Below, piece after piece: positions 42,097 through 51,987 of a DNA stretch of 64,000 bases (position 1 is its first letter; every line of letters begins with the position of its first letter). Made by a program: the position numbers and the translations under genes. The notes under the pieces were generated by a model. The model worked only from the letters and a program-made list of their open reading frames with translations, was not told the origin of the DNA and did not search any database. The stretch comes from Saccharothrix sp. HUAS TT1 (lineage in GTDB: Bacteria; Actinomycetota; Actinomycetes; Mycobacteriales; Pseudonocardiaceae). The DNA lies in contig NZ_CP160453.1 in assembly GCF_040744945.1 (NCBI RefSeq), positions 5,394,001 through 5,458,000 of the forward strand, read 5' to 3'.

Positions 42097-45000
42097 ATGG
42101 TGTGTTTTGTGCGTTTCGGCATCCTGGGGCCCCTGACCGTCTGGACAGAGGACGACCGCGTCGTCCCTGTTCCGGGGGTGAAGGCGCGCACCCTCCTGGC
42201 GTGCCTCCTGGCGCACGGCGGCGGGGCGGTCTCGGCCGACCGCCTGGCCGAGGAGCTGTGGGGCGACTCGCCGCCGAGCAACCTGGCCGGCGCCCTGCAC
42301 ACCAAGGTCTGGCAGCTGCGCCGGGCGCTGGACGACGCGGAGCCGGGCGCGGGGGAGCTGGTGGTGTCCCGCCCGCCGGGCTACCTGCTGGACGTGACCG
42401 CCGGCGCGGTGGACGCCCGCCGGTTCGCCGCGCTGCTGGGCGCCGCCCACGAGAGCGCCGACCTGCGGGCCAAGGCGGCCCTGCTGGGCGACGCCCTCGC
42501 CCAGTGGCGAGGTCCGGCGCTCGCGGACTTCGTCGACGCCGACTTCGCCCAGCCGGTCGTGGCGCGGCTGGAGGAGCTGCGGCTCACCGCGCTGGAGGAC
42601 CGGGCCGAGGTCATGCTGGGCCTCGGCGAGCACGGCCTGCTGGTCGGCGAGCTGGGCGACCTGCTGGCGCGGCACCCCCTGCGGGAACGGCTGCGCGCCG
42701 CGCACATGCGCGCCCTCTACGCCGCGGGCCGGCAGAGCGAGGCCCTGGCGAGCTTCGACGCCCTGCGCTCCACGTTGTCCGGGGAGCTGGGGCTGGAGCC
42801 GAGCGCCGAGCTGGTCGCGCTGCGCCAGGCGATCCTGGAGCGCGACCTCCGGCTCACCCCCATGCCGTCCCCGATCACGACGGCCGCCCGCCCGCTGACC
42901 AACCTGCCCGTGCAGATGACGCCGCTGATCGGCCGGGACGCGGCGATCGGGCAGGTGCGCGCGCTGCTGGACGCGAGCAGGCTGGTGACGCTCAACGGCA
43001 TCGGCGGCGTCGGCAAGACCAAGCTGGCGCTGGCCGCCGCCGCCGAGGTCGCCGACCTCTACCCGGACGGGGTGTGGCTGGTCGAGCTGGCCACGCTGGA
43101 GTCGCCGGACGGCGTGGTGGAGGTCGTGGCGACCGTGCTGGGCGTGCGGGACGAGGTGACCGGCGCGGGACCGCCGGTCGCGCTGATCACGCGGTTGGCG
43201 GACGCGTTGCGCACCAAGCAGCTGCTGCTGGTGCTGGACAACTGCGAGCACGTGGTCGAGCGGGTCGCGGACGTGGCCGAGGTGCTGCTGATGGCCGCGC
43301 CCGGCGTGCGCATCCTGGCCACCAGCCAGGAGCCGCTGGGCATCGCGGGCGAGCGGCTGTGGACGGTGCCGCCGCTGACCCTGCCCGACGCCGACGGCGC
43401 GTCCACGGCGGTGGAGCTGTTCGTGGCGCGCGCGACGGCGGCGGCCCCGGACTTCGCGCTGGACGGGTCCACGGTGGACGGCGTGCACGCGATCTGCCGC
43501 CGGCTGGACGGCATCCCGTTCGCGCTGGAGCTGGCCGCGACCCGCGTGCGGGCGCTGGGCGTGCACGAGGTCGCGGCCCGCCTGCGGGACCGGTTCTCGC
43601 TGCTGACCGTCGGCAGGCGGGGCGCGCCCGCCCGGCAGCAGACGCTGCGGGCGGCGATCGACTGGAGCTGGGACCTGCTGTCGAACCGCGAGCGGGTGGT
43701 GCTGCGCAGGCTCTCGGCGTTCAGCGGCGGCTGCCCGCTGACCGCGGCGGAAGAGGTGTGCGCCGGCGACGGCATCGAGCAGGACGAGGTGGTCGACCTG
43801 GTGGCGCGGCTGGTGGACCGGAGCCTGGTGAGCGCTTCGGACGTGGCCGGGGCGCGCCGGTACCGGTTGCCCGAGTCGGTGTCCGCCTACTGCGCCGAGC
43901 GGCTGCGCGAAGCGGGGGAGAGCGATCGGACGCGGACCCGGCACGCCGCCTACCACGCCGACTTCGCCGTGCGGGTGATGGCGCACCTGCGCGGCCCCGA
44001 CCAGCGCCGGTGGCTCGAACTGGCCGACGTCGAGGCGGCCAACTTCCGGGTCGCCCTGGACACCGCGGCGTACCAGGGCCGGGCGGACCTCGCGTTGCGC
44101 ACGGTCAACGCGCTGGCCTGGTACTGGTTCCTGCGCGGGCGGCTCGGCGAAGCCACGCGCGCGTTCGTGGCGGCGTTGGCCATCGAAGGGCCTTCCGACC
44201 CGTCGGAGCGGGCCAAGGCGCTCGCGTGGCAGGCGGGGTTCAGCCTGCGCGCGGGCGAGTCGACCTACCCGCTGGAGAACTACGACGAGCTGGCCGACGA
44301 GATCGCCGACCCGCTGAGCCGGGCCACGGCGCGCTGGTTCCTCGGGTTCGCCCGCATCGGCTACGGCGACCAGGACAGCAGCGAGAAGCGCATCGACCGG
44401 GCGTTGGGCGAGTTCCGCTCGCTGGAGGACCGGTGGGGCATGGCGGCCGCGCTGGCCGCGCTGGCGACGCAGGCGGTGCTGCGCGGCGACCTGGACGCGA
44501 CCCAGCAGTACGGCGAGGAGAGCGCCGCGCTGTTCCGCGACGTCGGCGACGGCTGGGGGCAGCTGCAGGCGGGTGACGCGCTGGCGTCGTTGGCGGAGGT
44601 GCGCGGTGACTACGACCACGCGGTGCGCGTGCACCGGGAGGGCCTGCGCATCGCCGAGACGCTGGGGCTGTGGTCGGAGGTGTCGACCAAGCTGTCCGGC
44701 CTGGCCCGGATCGGGCTGCTCAAGGGCGACTACGCCCAGGCGCGCGAGCTGCACGAGCGGGCGATGCGGCTGGCCGCCGAGCAGAGCTTCACCTTCGGCG
44801 AGCAGTTCGCCGAGGTCGGGCTGGGCCTGGGCGCGCGGAGGCAGGGCCGGTTGGACGCGGCCGAAGCGCACCTGCGGCGCTGGCTGGACTGGTGCCGCCA
44901 GCTGGACGGCGACGTCGGCGAGGCGTTGATCCTGGCCGAGCTGGGGTTCGTGGCCGAGCAGCGCGGTGACGCGGCCGGCGCGCTGGCGCTGCACCAGGAG

Positions 45001-45297
45001 GGGTACTCGGCGGCGAAGGCCACCGGCGACCCCCGGTCGCTGGCGCTGGCGCTGGAGGGCCTGGCGGGCGCGCTGGCGGTGGCCGGTCGGCACGTCGAGT
45101 CGGCCACCCTGCTCGGCGCCGCCACCGCCGCCCGCGAGAACGCCGGCGCGCCGCTGCCCGAGGCCGAGCGCGGCGACGTGACGCGGATCGAGAGCACGTT
45201 GCGCGCAGCGCTCGGCGACGGGTTCGCGGAGCACCACGAGCACGGTCGCGCGCTCGACCCCGTCACGGCGCACGCCCTGGTCGACCAGAGGAGCTGA
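42097..45297 (+). CDS. AfsR-like regulator (BTAD + NB-ARC ATPase + TPR)
   Basis: 1066 residues. SARP winged helix and BTAD fill ~1-260 (FGILGPLTVW, LHTKVWQLRRALDD, LYAAGRQSEALASF). An intact NB-ARC/STAND ATPase follows from ~270 (Walker A NGIGGVGKTKLALA, Walker B LLLVLDNCEHV), then TPR repeats to the end (e.g. ALGEFRSLEDRWGMAAAL). Such proteins switch on antibiotic operons, with ATP binding controlling oligomerisation. No Shine-Dalgarno precedes ATG 42097 or the alternative GTG 42109, so the mRNA may be leaderless. It is divergent from the imine reductase/MFS/SARP operon, next to 11-bp repeats it may bind. It is likely a pathway-specific activator of the polyketide cluster. Confidence 0.9.
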   Translation: MVCFVRFGILGPLTVWTEDDRVVPVPGVKARTLLACLLAHGGGAVSADRLAEELWGDSPPSNLAGALHTKVWQLRRALDDAEPGAGELVVSRPPGYLLDVTAGAVDARRFAALLGAAHESADLRAKAALLGDALAQWRGPALADFVDADFAQPVVARLEELRLTALEDRAEVMLGLGEHGLLVGELGDLLARHPLRERLRAAHMRALYAAGRQSEALASFDALRSTLSGELGLEPSAELVALRQAILERDLRLTPMPSPITTAARPLTNLPVQMTPLIGRDAAIGQVRALLDASRLVTLNGIGGVGKTKLALAAAAEVADLYPDGVWLVELATLESPDGVVEVVATVLGVRDEVTGAGPPVALITRLADALRTKQLLLVLDNCEHVVERVADVAEVLLMAAPGVRILATSQEPLGIAGERLWTVPPLTLPDADGASTAVELFVARATAAAPDFALDGSTVDGVHAICRRLDGIPFALELAATRVRALGVHEVAARLRDRFSLLTVGRRGAPARQQTLRAAIDWSWDLLSNRERVVLRRLSAFSGGCPLTAAEEVCAGDGIEQDEVVDLVARLVDRSLVSASDVAGARRYRLPESVSAYCAERLREAGESDRTRTRHAAYHADFAVRVMAHLRGPDQRRWLELADVEAANFRVALDTAAYQGRADLALRTVNALAWYWFLRGRLGEATRAFVAALAIEGPSDPSERAKALAWQAGFSLRAGESTYPLENYDELADEIADPLSRATARWFLGFARIGYGDQDSSEKRIDRALGEFRSLEDRWGMAAALAALATQAVLRGDLDATQQYGEESAALFRDVGDGWGQLQAGDALASLAEVRGDYDHAVRVHREGLRIAETLGLWSEVSTKLSGLARIGLLKGDYAQARELHERAMRLAAEQSFTFGEQFAEVGLGLGARRQGRLDAAEAHLRRWLDWCRQLDGDVGEALILAELGFVAEQRGDAAGALALHQEGYSAAKATGDPRSLALALEGLAGALAVAGRHVESATLLGAATAARENAGAPLPEAERGDVTRIESTLRAALGDGFAEHHEHGRALDPVTAHALVDQRS

Positions 45298-45357
45298 CCC
45301 CGCCCGTCCCGGCCCGCTCCCCGCCGGCCGGGCGGCGGGCGTGCGCCGCGACCGGGA

Positions 45358-46248
45358 CTACTCGGCGGCGGGCTTGCGCAGCACCTCGAACAGCGACCCG
45401 AAGCCGCTGCCCGCGTGACCGCGCTTGATCGCCTCCTGGGCCCGCTGCTTGAGGAATTCCGGCAGCGCGACGTCCACGCCCTGCGCGCGGCTCGCGTCCA
45501 CCAGGTGCTCGATCGCGATGGCCTGCATGCCGAGCGCGGACCCCTCGTCGGGGTAGCTGCCCGCGTCGACCTGGCCCGCGATGCCGGGCACCTCGGGCGC
45601 GATCACGTGCTCGAACCACGCCTGCGCGTACGGCAGGAACGCCTCGGCCGAGACGTTCTCCGACTTCACCAGGGCCAGCGAGTGCATGTAGCCCGCCCAG
45701 GTCGTCCACATCAGGCCGAGCAGCGCGACGTCGTACAGCGACGGCAGGCCCGCGTCCTCGCCGAGGTAGGTGCCCGCGCCGGCGATCGTGGCCAGGCTCT
45801 CGGCGTGGGCGTCGTAGGCGCCCTGCGGGCCGCCGTAGAAGATGAGCGCTTCGTCCGAGCCGATCATCGGGGGGATGGCCATGATCGCGCCGTCCACGTA
45901 GTCGACGCCGCGCCCGGCCGCCCACCCGGCCGTCTCGCGGGCCTCCTCCGGGGTGCCCGAGGTGAGGTTGACGACGGTGCGACCGGCGAGCGCGTCGCCG
46001 AGCGGGTCGAAGAGCTCGCGCATCGCGTGGTAGTCGAGCACGCACACCACGACCAGGTCGCTCGCGGCCACCGCCTCGGCGACCGTGGCGGCCCGGACGG
46101 CGCCCGAGGCGACCAGGTCGTCGGCCTTCTCGGGGGTGCGGTTCCAGACGGTGGTCGAGTGGCCCTTGGCCACGAAGGACTTCGCGAGCGCCGAGCCCAT
46201 GGACCCCAGGCCGATCACTGTCACCGGTGCGCGGTTGTCCGAAGTCAT
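45358..46248 (-). CDS. Imine reductase-like NAD(P)-dependent oxidoreductase 2
   Basis: 296 residues from ATG 46248 (GAGGAGAA upstream; a longer frame adds only a basic low-complexity leader). Motifs: VIGLGSMGSALAKSF, WNRTPEKADDL (NADPH-type loop), VVNLTSGTPEEA, YVDGAIMAIP and LYDVALLGLMW. The Asp in the last motif corresponds to the proton-donor position of (R)-selective imine reductases. It resembles the first copy along its full length, so they are paralogs. It is divergent from the aminotransferase operon across a region with 11-bp repeats. It probably reduces a cyclic imine formed after transamination of the polyketide; that pathway is inferred from context. Confidence 0.82.
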   Translation of the reverse strand: MTSDNRAPVTVIGLGSMGSALAKSFVAKGHSTTVWNRTPEKADDLVASGAVRAATVAEAVAASDLVVVCVLDYHAMRELFDPLGDALAGRTVVNLTSGTPEEARETAGWAAGRGVDYVDGAIMAIPPMIGSDEALIFYGGPQGAYDAHAESLATIAGAGTYLGEDAGLPSLYDVALLGLMWTTWAGYMHSLALVKSENVSAEAFLPYAQAWFEHVIAPEVPGIAGQVDAGSYPDEGSALGMQAIAIEHLVDASRAQGVDVALPEFLKQRAQEAIKRGHAGSGFGSLFEVLRKPAAE

Positions 46249-46556
46249 CTGCAGGTTCTCCTCATGCTGTTCTGGTTCGACGGGGGGCGGCTGGTGCTCC
46301 CGCCGTCGTTCGCCTACCGCCCGTCCAGTCTGACGCGCCGCCCTCTCGGCCTTCTCTCGAACCGCTCCGGCACGTGCGAGAGGTCCGCGGCGGCGGCCGG
46401 GTAATCGCCCGCTCATCGTCCGGTCATCGCCCGCTCACCGGGGACCCCGGTGAACCCTCGATGACCGGCACCCGCCCCCACCTGCGATAGAACAGCGTCG
46501 CTCGCCGAAACCGCGGGCGGCCCTCCCCTCACCATTCACGTCGATCGGAGTGAGAA
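46249..46556. other. 308-bp divergent promoter region
   Basis: No gene. It separates imine reductase 2 from the aminotransferase operon. It holds three tandem 11-bp repeats (46404-46436), an adjacent perfect 15-bp palindrome ACCGGGGACCCCGGT (46437-46451), and a -10-like TAGAAC (46488-46493) pointing to the aminotransferase, with a leader of about 55 nt. Confidence 0.6.
46404..46436. promoter_or_regulatory. Three tandem 11-bp repeats, SARP binding-site candidate
   Basis: ATCGCCCGCTC, ATCGTCCGGTC and ATCGCCCGCTC follow without gaps (46404, 46415, 46426). Copies 1 and 3 are identical. On the other strand the units start GAGCGGG, GACCGGA, GAGCGGG. Exact 11-bp periodicity is the mark of SARP operators. 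Confidence 0.65.
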
Positions 46557-48113
46557 ATGAGCGCTTCTCCCGGTGCGCCCGAATTCGCGGACTCCTACCT
46601 CGTCGAAGTGCTGTCGGAGTTCGGCCTGGCGCTGAAGTACGTGCGCGCCGAAGGCAACACGCTGTACTACCTGGCAGACGACGGCAGCGAGGTCGGCGTG
46701 TTCGACGCCGCCAGCGGGTTCGGATCGCTGATGTTCGGGCACAACAACCCCGAGCTGGTCGAGCACGCCAAGTGGCTGCTCGACCAGCAGACCCCGGTGC
46801 ACGCGCAGTTCTCCGGCTACTCCTACGCGATCAACCTCGCGGCCAAGCTGAACGAGATCGTGCGCCGCGAGCTGAAGACCGAGGACAAGTTCTACGGCCT
46901 GTTCGGCAATTCCGGCGCCGAGGCCGTGGAAATCACGATCAAGCACGCCGAACTCGACCGCGGCATGCGGATCAAGGAGCTGAAGGCGGGCATCGAGAGC
47001 AACATCGAGGCCGCCCGCTCCGCCGTCGAGGGCGGCGCCCGCGTCTCGGAGGCCGCCGCCGCGCTGGCCGGCGGCGCCGACTTCGACCGGCTCGTCACCG
47101 AGGTGCGCCGCCGCAACGCCGAGACCGAGGCCCGCCCGCCGCTGTTCCTCGCGCTGGAGGGCGGTTTCCACGGCAAGCTCGTCAGCAGCGTCCAGCTCAC
47201 CTTCAACGAGGAGTTCCGCGGCCCGTTCAAGTCGCTCGCCGCGCAGGCCCGGTTCATCCCGCGCGAGCGCCCGGAGATGATCTCGAAGGTCGTCGAGGAG
47301 GAGCGGGCCGCGCTGCTGGACGTCGTCGTGCAGGACGGCGTGGTCGACCTGGTCGAGCGCGACTTCCCGGTGTTCGCGGCGTTCCTGGTCGAGCCGATCC
47401 TGGGCGAGGCGGGCATCTACCCGATGACCCGCGAGCTGGCGCGGGCCCTGCGGGAGGCGTGCGACACCATCGGCGTGCCGCTGGTGTCCGACGAGATCCA
47501 GTCCGGCATGGGCCGCTCCGGCACGTTCCTCGCGGGCACCCAGATCGACCTCAAGCCCGACTACATCATCCTGGCCAAGGCCCTGGGCGGCGGTCTGGCG
47601 AAGCTCGGCGTGGTGCTGGTGAACGAGCACCGCTACCGCAAGGACTTCGAGCTGATGCACACCTCGACGTTCGGCCGCGACGGCTTCTCCAGCCGCCTGG
47701 CGCTGAAGTTCCTGGAGATGCTGGAGGCCGACGGCGGCAAGGCCTACCAGCTCGCGGCGGAGCGCGGCGCGAAGGCGAAGGCCATGATGGAGGCGATCAA
47801 GGCCGACTACCCGGACGTCGTCAAGGAGGTCCGCGGCAAGGGCCTCATGCTCGGCTTCGAGCTGCACGACCAGGGCAAGTCGGCCTCGGCGGCGATCCGC
47901 GAGGCGGTCGAGTACGAGGCGCTGGCGTTCGTCATCGGCGGCCACCTGCTGCGCAAGCACCGCATCCGCATCTTCTCCACCGCCTCCAACCTGGAGACGA
48001 TGCGCTTCGAGCCGTCGATCCACCTCAGCGACGAGGAACTCGCCCAGGTCGACGCGGGCTTCCGCGACGTGTGCCAGATCCTCCGCGAGCAGGACGCGGA
48101 CAAGTTCGCGTGA
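46557..48113 (+). CDS. Class III PLP-dependent aminotransferase 1
   Basis: 518 residues, longer than the usual ~430-450. Family motifs: [30 protein letters not shown] (PLP phosphate site), [23 protein letters not shown] (Asp holding the pyridine N) and the Schiff-base Lys341 in [10 protein letters not shown]. Extra length comes from an inserted helical segment (~140-195) between the substrate helix and the FHGK motif, also seen in the second copy at 56474. It would transfer an amino group to a ketone or aldehyde, plausibly on a polyketide intermediate. GGAG lies upstream. It opens the tailoring operon; the P450 start overlaps its stop (GTGA). Confidence 0.9.
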   Translation: MSASPGAPEFADSYLVEVLSEFGLALKYVRAEGNTLYYLADDGSEVGVFDAASGFGSLMFGHNNPELVEHAKWLLDQQTPVHAQFSGYSYAINLAAKLNEIVRRELKTEDKFYGLFGNSGAEAVEITIKHAELDRGMRIKELKAGIESNIEAARSAVEGGARVSEAAAALAGGADFDRLVTEVRRRNAETEARPPLFLALEGGFHGKLVSSVQLTFNEEFRGPFKSLAAQARFIPRERPEMISKVVEEERAALLDVVVQDGVVDLVERDFPVFAAFLVEPILGEAGIYPMTRELARALREACDTIGVPLVSDEIQSGMGRSGTFLAGTQIDLKPDYIILAKALGGGLAKLGVVLVNEHRYRKDFELMHTSTFGRDGFSSRLALKFLEMLEADGGKAYQLAAERGAKAKAMMEAIKADYPDVVKEVRGKGLMLGFELHDQGKSASAAIREAVEYEALAFVIGGHLLRKHRIRIFSTASNLETMRFEPSIHLSDEELAQVDAGFRDVCQILREQDADKFA

Positions 48114-49366
48114 CCAGCCGACTGAGCTACCCGGTCATCGACACGGCCGGGCGCGACCTCCACGGCGAGTCCGAGCGCCTGCGCGCGCTCGGCCGCGCCG
48201 TGCGGGTCGAGCTGCCCGGCGACGTGATCGCGTGGTGGGTCACCGACCACGCGCTCGTCAAACAACTCCTCACCGACCCGCGGGTGTCCCGCGACACCTA
48301 CCGGCACTGGCCCGCGTGGGGTGGCGGCGAGAGCGAGCTGGCCCAGACCTGGTCGCTCGCGATGTGGGTCGCCGACCGCAACATGATCACCGCGTACGGC
48401 GCGGAGCACACCCGGCTGCGCAAGCTGGTCGCCAAGGCGTTCACCGCCCGCCGCACGCAGGCGATGCGCCCGCGCATCGAGGCGATCACCGAGGAGCTGC
48501 TGGCGGACCTCGCGGCGGCGCCCGCGGGCGAGGTCGTCGACCTGCGCGAGCGGTTCGCCTACCCGTTGCCGGTGCGGGTGATCTCGGAGCTGCTGGGCAT
48601 CCCGGACGAGATCCGCGGCCCGCTGCTGCGGTCGGTGCACGAGATCATGGACACCTCCGCCGGTCCCGAGCAGGTCAAGGCCAACGAGCTGGAGCTGTAC
48701 CGGCTGATGCACGAGCTGGTCGCGATCAAGCGCACCCGGCCCGGCGACGACGTGACCACCGGCCTGATCCAGGCCCACGACGAGGACGGCGGCCACCTCA
48801 GCGAGCGCGAGCTCGTCGACACGGTCCTGCTGATGTTCACCGCGGGCCACGAGACGACGGTGAACCTGCTCGACCAGACCATCGCCCTGCTGCTGACCCA
48901 CCCCGCCCAGCGCGCCGCCGTGCTCGACGGCGCGCTGGCGTGGGAGGACGTGGTCGAGGAGTCGCTGCGGCTGGAGGCGCCGTTCCCGAACCTGCCGCTG
49001 CGCTACGCCGTGGAGGACATCGACCTCGGCGACGCGTTCATCCCGAAGGGCGACCCGATCGTCATCGCGTTCGGCGCGGCCGGGCGCGACCGGAAGGTGC
49101 ACGGCGAGACCGCCGCCGAGTTCGACCCGACCCGACCCACCCGCCGCGACCACCTCGCGTTCGGCCACGGCGTGCACCACTGCCTGGGCGCACCGCTCGC
49201 GCGCCTGGAAGCCGCGATCGGCCTGCCCGCCCTGTTCGCCCGGTTCCCGCGGCTGCGGCTCGCGGTGCCGGCCGACGAGCTGCGCCCGTTGGGGTCGTTC
49301 ATCTCCAACGGCCACGAGACGTTGCCCGTAGTGCTGACCCGAAGCGGGGAGGAAAGCCATGAGTGA
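48110..49366 (+). CDS. Cytochrome P450 monooxygenase
   Basis: 418 residues, a soluble class I bacterial P450. The I-helix oxygen motif is [11 protein letters not shown], the K-helix EESLRLE supplies ExxR, and the heme loop is [17 protein letters not shown] with Cys358. It hydroxylates, epoxidises or desaturates its substrate with electrons from a ferredoxin; no ferredoxin gene is nearby, so a housekeeping one must serve. The GTG start overlaps the stop of the aminotransferase by 4 bp, implying coupled translation. In context it is a late polyketide tailoring enzyme. Confidence 0.95.
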   Translation: MTSRLSYPVIDTAGRDLHGESERLRALGRAVRVELPGDVIAWWVTDHALVKQLLTDPRVSRDTYRHWPAWGGGESELAQTWSLAMWVADRNMITAYGAEHTRLRKLVAKAFTARRTQAMRPRIEAITEELLADLAAAPAGEVVDLRERFAYPLPVRVISELLGIPDEIRGPLLRSVHEIMDTSAGPEQVKANELELYRLMHELVAIKRTRPGDDVTTGLIQAHDEDGGHLSERELVDTVLLMFTAGHETTVNLLDQTIALLLTHPAQRAAVLDGALAWEDVVEESLRLEAPFPNLPLRYAVEDIDLGDAFIPKGDPIVIAFGAAGRDRKVHGETAAEFDPTRPTRRDHLAFGHGVHHCLGAPLARLEAAIGLPALFARFPRLRLAVPADELRPLGSFISNGHETLPVVLTRSGEESHE

Positions 49367-50513
49367 AGTGCTGGACGCGGTCCGGGACCTCGTGCCGAGG
49401 CTGCGCGAGAACGGTGTGGAGGCCGAGGAGAACCGCTGGATCCCCGAGGAGAACGTCGACCTGCTCGACAAGGCGGGCGTCTTCTCGATGGCGGTCCCGC
49501 GCCGGTTCGGCGGCCTGGACCTGCCGGTGGCCGAGCAGATCGCCGTGCTGACCGAGATCGCCCGCGGCTGCGGCTCGACGGCGTGGACGTCGGTGGCCTG
49601 GGTGTCGAGCACCTGGATGGCCACGCTGTACCCCGACCAGGCGCAGGAGGAGATCTTCGCCGGCGGGTCGGTGCGCATCTCCGGCGGCTTCACGCCCACC
49701 GCGAAGGCCACGCCCACCGACGGCGGCTACCTCCTCAACGGGTCCTGGCGGTTCAACACCGGCTGCCGCGGCGCGCACTGGGACCTGCTGGCCGCGATCG
49801 TCGAGCACCCCGACGGCGCCGAGGAGGAGGTGTTCGCGATGGTACCCATGTCGGAGCTGACCATCGCGGACGACTGGCACGTGTCCGCCGCCGCGGGCAC
49901 CGGCAGCTCCACCACCACCGCCAAGGACGTGTTCGTGCCCGCGCACCGCGTCGTCACCGGCGAGGACGCCCTGATGGAGGGCGTGCCGGGCCGCACGCCC
50001 ACGGCGCCGGGTCGGGCCTACAGCCTGATCAGCTACGTCGTCGCGGAGTCCGTCGCCGCCTACATCGGCATGGCCAAGGGCGCGCTGGAGGTCTTCCTGG
50101 AGCGCCTGCCCGGCCGCGGCCTGGCCTACACGTCGTGGACCGACCAGCGGCAGCACCCGTTGACGCAGCACCGCGTCGCGCTGGCGGCGAACAAGATCGC
50201 CGCGGCCGAAGCGCTGTCCGCGTCCTACGTGGACGTGCTCCAGCGGCGCGCCGACGCGGGCGAGCAGCCGACGTGGGAGGAGAAGGCGGCGGTCCGCGGC
50301 CAGGCGGGCACGGCGATCCTGCTGGTCAAGGAGGCCGTCGAAGGGCTGCAGACCATCGCGGGCGCGTCCGCGCTGAGCAAGTTCGCCGCGTTCCAGCGCT
50401 TCCACCGCGACCTGCTCGGCCTGTCCACGCACGGCCTCATGTCGCCCGACATGGGCCTGGAGGTGCACGGGCGGGTCCTGGTCGGCCTCGACCCCGAAAC
50501 CCCGTTCCTGTAG
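49359..50513 (+). CDS. Acyl-CoA dehydrogenase-fold flavin monooxygenase (group D, HsaA/DszC-like)
   Basis: 384 residues with the acyl-CoA dehydrogenase fold: [59 protein letters not shown]. The catalytic glutamate typical of true dehydrogenases is not evident, and the sequence agrees with two-component monooxygenases that use reduced flavin (DszC, HsaA, hydroxylases of PKS clusters). The flavin reductase at 54194 is the obvious partner. The ATG overlaps the P450 by 8 bp, with GGGGAGGAA before it. It probably hydroxylates carbon or nitrogen (N-hydroxylation of an amine is possible). Reaction not deducible from sequence. Confidence 0.83.
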   Translation: MSEVLDAVRDLVPRLRENGVEAEENRWIPEENVDLLDKAGVFSMAVPRRFGGLDLPVAEQIAVLTEIARGCGSTAWTSVAWVSSTWMATLYPDQAQEEIFAGGSVRISGGFTPTAKATPTDGGYLLNGSWRFNTGCRGAHWDLLAAIVEHPDGAEEEVFAMVPMSELTIADDWHVSAAAGTGSSTTTAKDVFVPAHRVVTGEDALMEGVPGRTPTAPGRAYSLISYVVAESVAAYIGMAKGALEVFLERLPGRGLAYTSWTDQRQHPLTQHRVALAANKIAAAEALSASYVDVLQRRADAGEQPTWEEKAAVRGQAGTAILLVKEAVEGLQTIAGASALSKFAAFQRFHRDLLGLSTHGLMSPDMGLEVHGRVLVGLDPETPFL

Positions 50514-50541
50514 CAGAGATCCCACTGGGGGAAAGAGAAAG

Positions 50542-51957
50542 ATGAGCGAGTTGGTCAAGACCGCCGGCCCTACGCGCCGCGGCTTCCTCAAGGCGCTGGC
50601 CACGACCACGGTCGTGGGCAGCGCCCTGCCGCCCGCCGTCGCGTCGGCGGCCGGTCCCGGCGCCCGGTCCACCCACGACGTGATCGTCGTGGGCGCCGGG
50701 TTCGCCGGGGTCACCGCGGCCCGGGAACTGGGCCGCCGGGGCCTGCGGGTCCTGGTGCTGGAGGCGCGGGACCGCATCGGCGGCCGGACGTGGACGACCA
50801 CGTTCGAGGGCGAGCAGGTCGAGCTGGGCGGCACGTGGGTCGACCCGTTGCAGACCACGGTGTGGAACGAGATCGAGGCGCAGCGCATCGGCTTCGTCGC
50901 CGACGCGAGTGCGGAGCGGACGCTCTTCCCGACGGAGAACGGGTTCGGGTTCTTCTCGCCGGAGGAGGCGTTCGGCCGGCAGGGCGAGCTGCTGACGCGG
51001 TTCAGCGAACGCGCGCGCGAGCTGTTCCCCAACGCCTACGACCCGCTGGCGCGGGCCGACCTGCTCCAGGCGCCGGACGCGCTGACGATCCGCCAGCACC
51101 TGGATTCCATGAGGCTGTCGGCGCTGGACGAGAAGTGGCTCTCCGGCGCGACCGGCGGGCTGGGCGGCGGTTCGACGCGGGGCGCCTACACGCAGTTCCT
51201 GCACTGGTGGGCGTTGTGCAACTACAACGCCGAACAGTACTACGGCATCAACACCTACAAGCCCGCCAGCGGCATGAACGGCCTGGCGCGGTCGATCCTG
51301 GCCGAGTCGCGGGCGGAGGTGCGGCTGAACTCGCCGGTCAGGTCGATCGCCGACAACGGCGGGCAGGTCACCGTGCGCACCGTCGCGGGAGCCGTGCACA
51401 CGGCGGCGGCCGTGGTCGTGGCCGTCCCGGTGAACGTGTGGCGCACCATCGAGTTCGCGCCCGGCCTGTCGGCGGCCAAGCTGCAGGCGTCGCGCGAGAC
51501 GATCGGCGTGCCGAACGCGAAGAAGCTGTGGATGCACGTGGCCTCCTCGATCGGCAACACCTACGTGCACGCCCCGGAAGGCGACTACCCCGTCGACACG
51601 CTGCTGCCGTACAAGCAGACGTCCCGGGGCTGGTTGATGATCGGGTTCAGCGGCGACCCGCGGCTCGACGTGAACAACGCCGCACAGGTGCAGGAGGCGG
51701 TCCGGCTGATCGTGCCCGACGCCAGGGTGCTGTCGGTGAAGGGCCACAACTGGGGCGGCGACCGCTTCGCCCTGGGCGGCTGGTCGTTCCGGCGGCCCCG
51801 GCAGCTGACCGGCCTGCTGCGCGCGGTTCAGCAGCCGCAGGGCCGGATCTCGTTCGCCACCAGCGACATCGCCTCCGGCTGGAGCGGCTACGTGGAAGGG
51901 GCGATGGAGTCCGGCCTGGTGGCCGCGGACCAAGTGACGCGCCGCGTGCTGCGCTGA
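50542..51957 (+). CDS. Flavin amine oxidase with twin-arginine signal
   Basis: 471 residues. The N-terminus has a Tat signal (TRRGFLKALATTT, then a hydrophobic run and ASAAG). A GxGxxG FAD motif follows (VIVVGAGFAGVTAARELG), with LEARDRIGGRTWT and the C-terminal FAD contact FATSDIASGWSGYVEGA near 450. These are the flavin monoamine oxidase/L-amino-acid oxidase landmarks, including ELGGTWV. It would oxidise a C-N bond to an imine with H2O2. Tat export in a biosynthetic operon implies a step after folding, perhaps outside the membrane. It sits 28 bp after the flavin monooxygenase and 30 bp before the GMC enzyme, so it is in the same transcript. Confidence 0.88.
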   Translation: MSELVKTAGPTRRGFLKALATTTVVGSALPPAVASAAGPGARSTHDVIVVGAGFAGVTAARELGRRGLRVLVLEARDRIGGRTWTTTFEGEQVELGGTWVDPLQTTVWNEIEAQRIGFVADASAERTLFPTENGFGFFSPEEAFGRQGELLTRFSERARELFPNAYDPLARADLLQAPDALTIRQHLDSMRLSALDEKWLSGATGGLGGGSTRGAYTQFLHWWALCNYNAEQYYGINTYKPASGMNGLARSILAESRAEVRLNSPVRSIADNGGQVTVRTVAGAVHTAAAVVVAVPVNVWRTIEFAPGLSAAKLQASRETIGVPNAKKLWMHVASSIGNTYVHAPEGDYPVDTLLPYKQTSRGWLMIGFSGDPRLDVNNAAQVQEAVRLIVPDARVLSVKGHNWGGDRFALGGWSFRRPRQLTGLLRAVQQPQGRISFATSDIASGWSGYVEGAMESGLVAADQVTRRVLR

Positions 51958-51987
51958 CGCGTCGGACCGCTCGTGGGAGGAGTTGCC

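Noticed and set aside
42088..45273. Long frame antisense to the AfsR-like gene
   Set aside because: The sense frame has BTAD, Walker A and TPR motifs; the antisense is Gln/Arg/His low complexity.
45298..45357. Hairpin between the AfsR-like and imine reductase 2 genes
   Set aside because: Only a 6-bp stem can be made reliably, too weak to call a terminator in this GC range.
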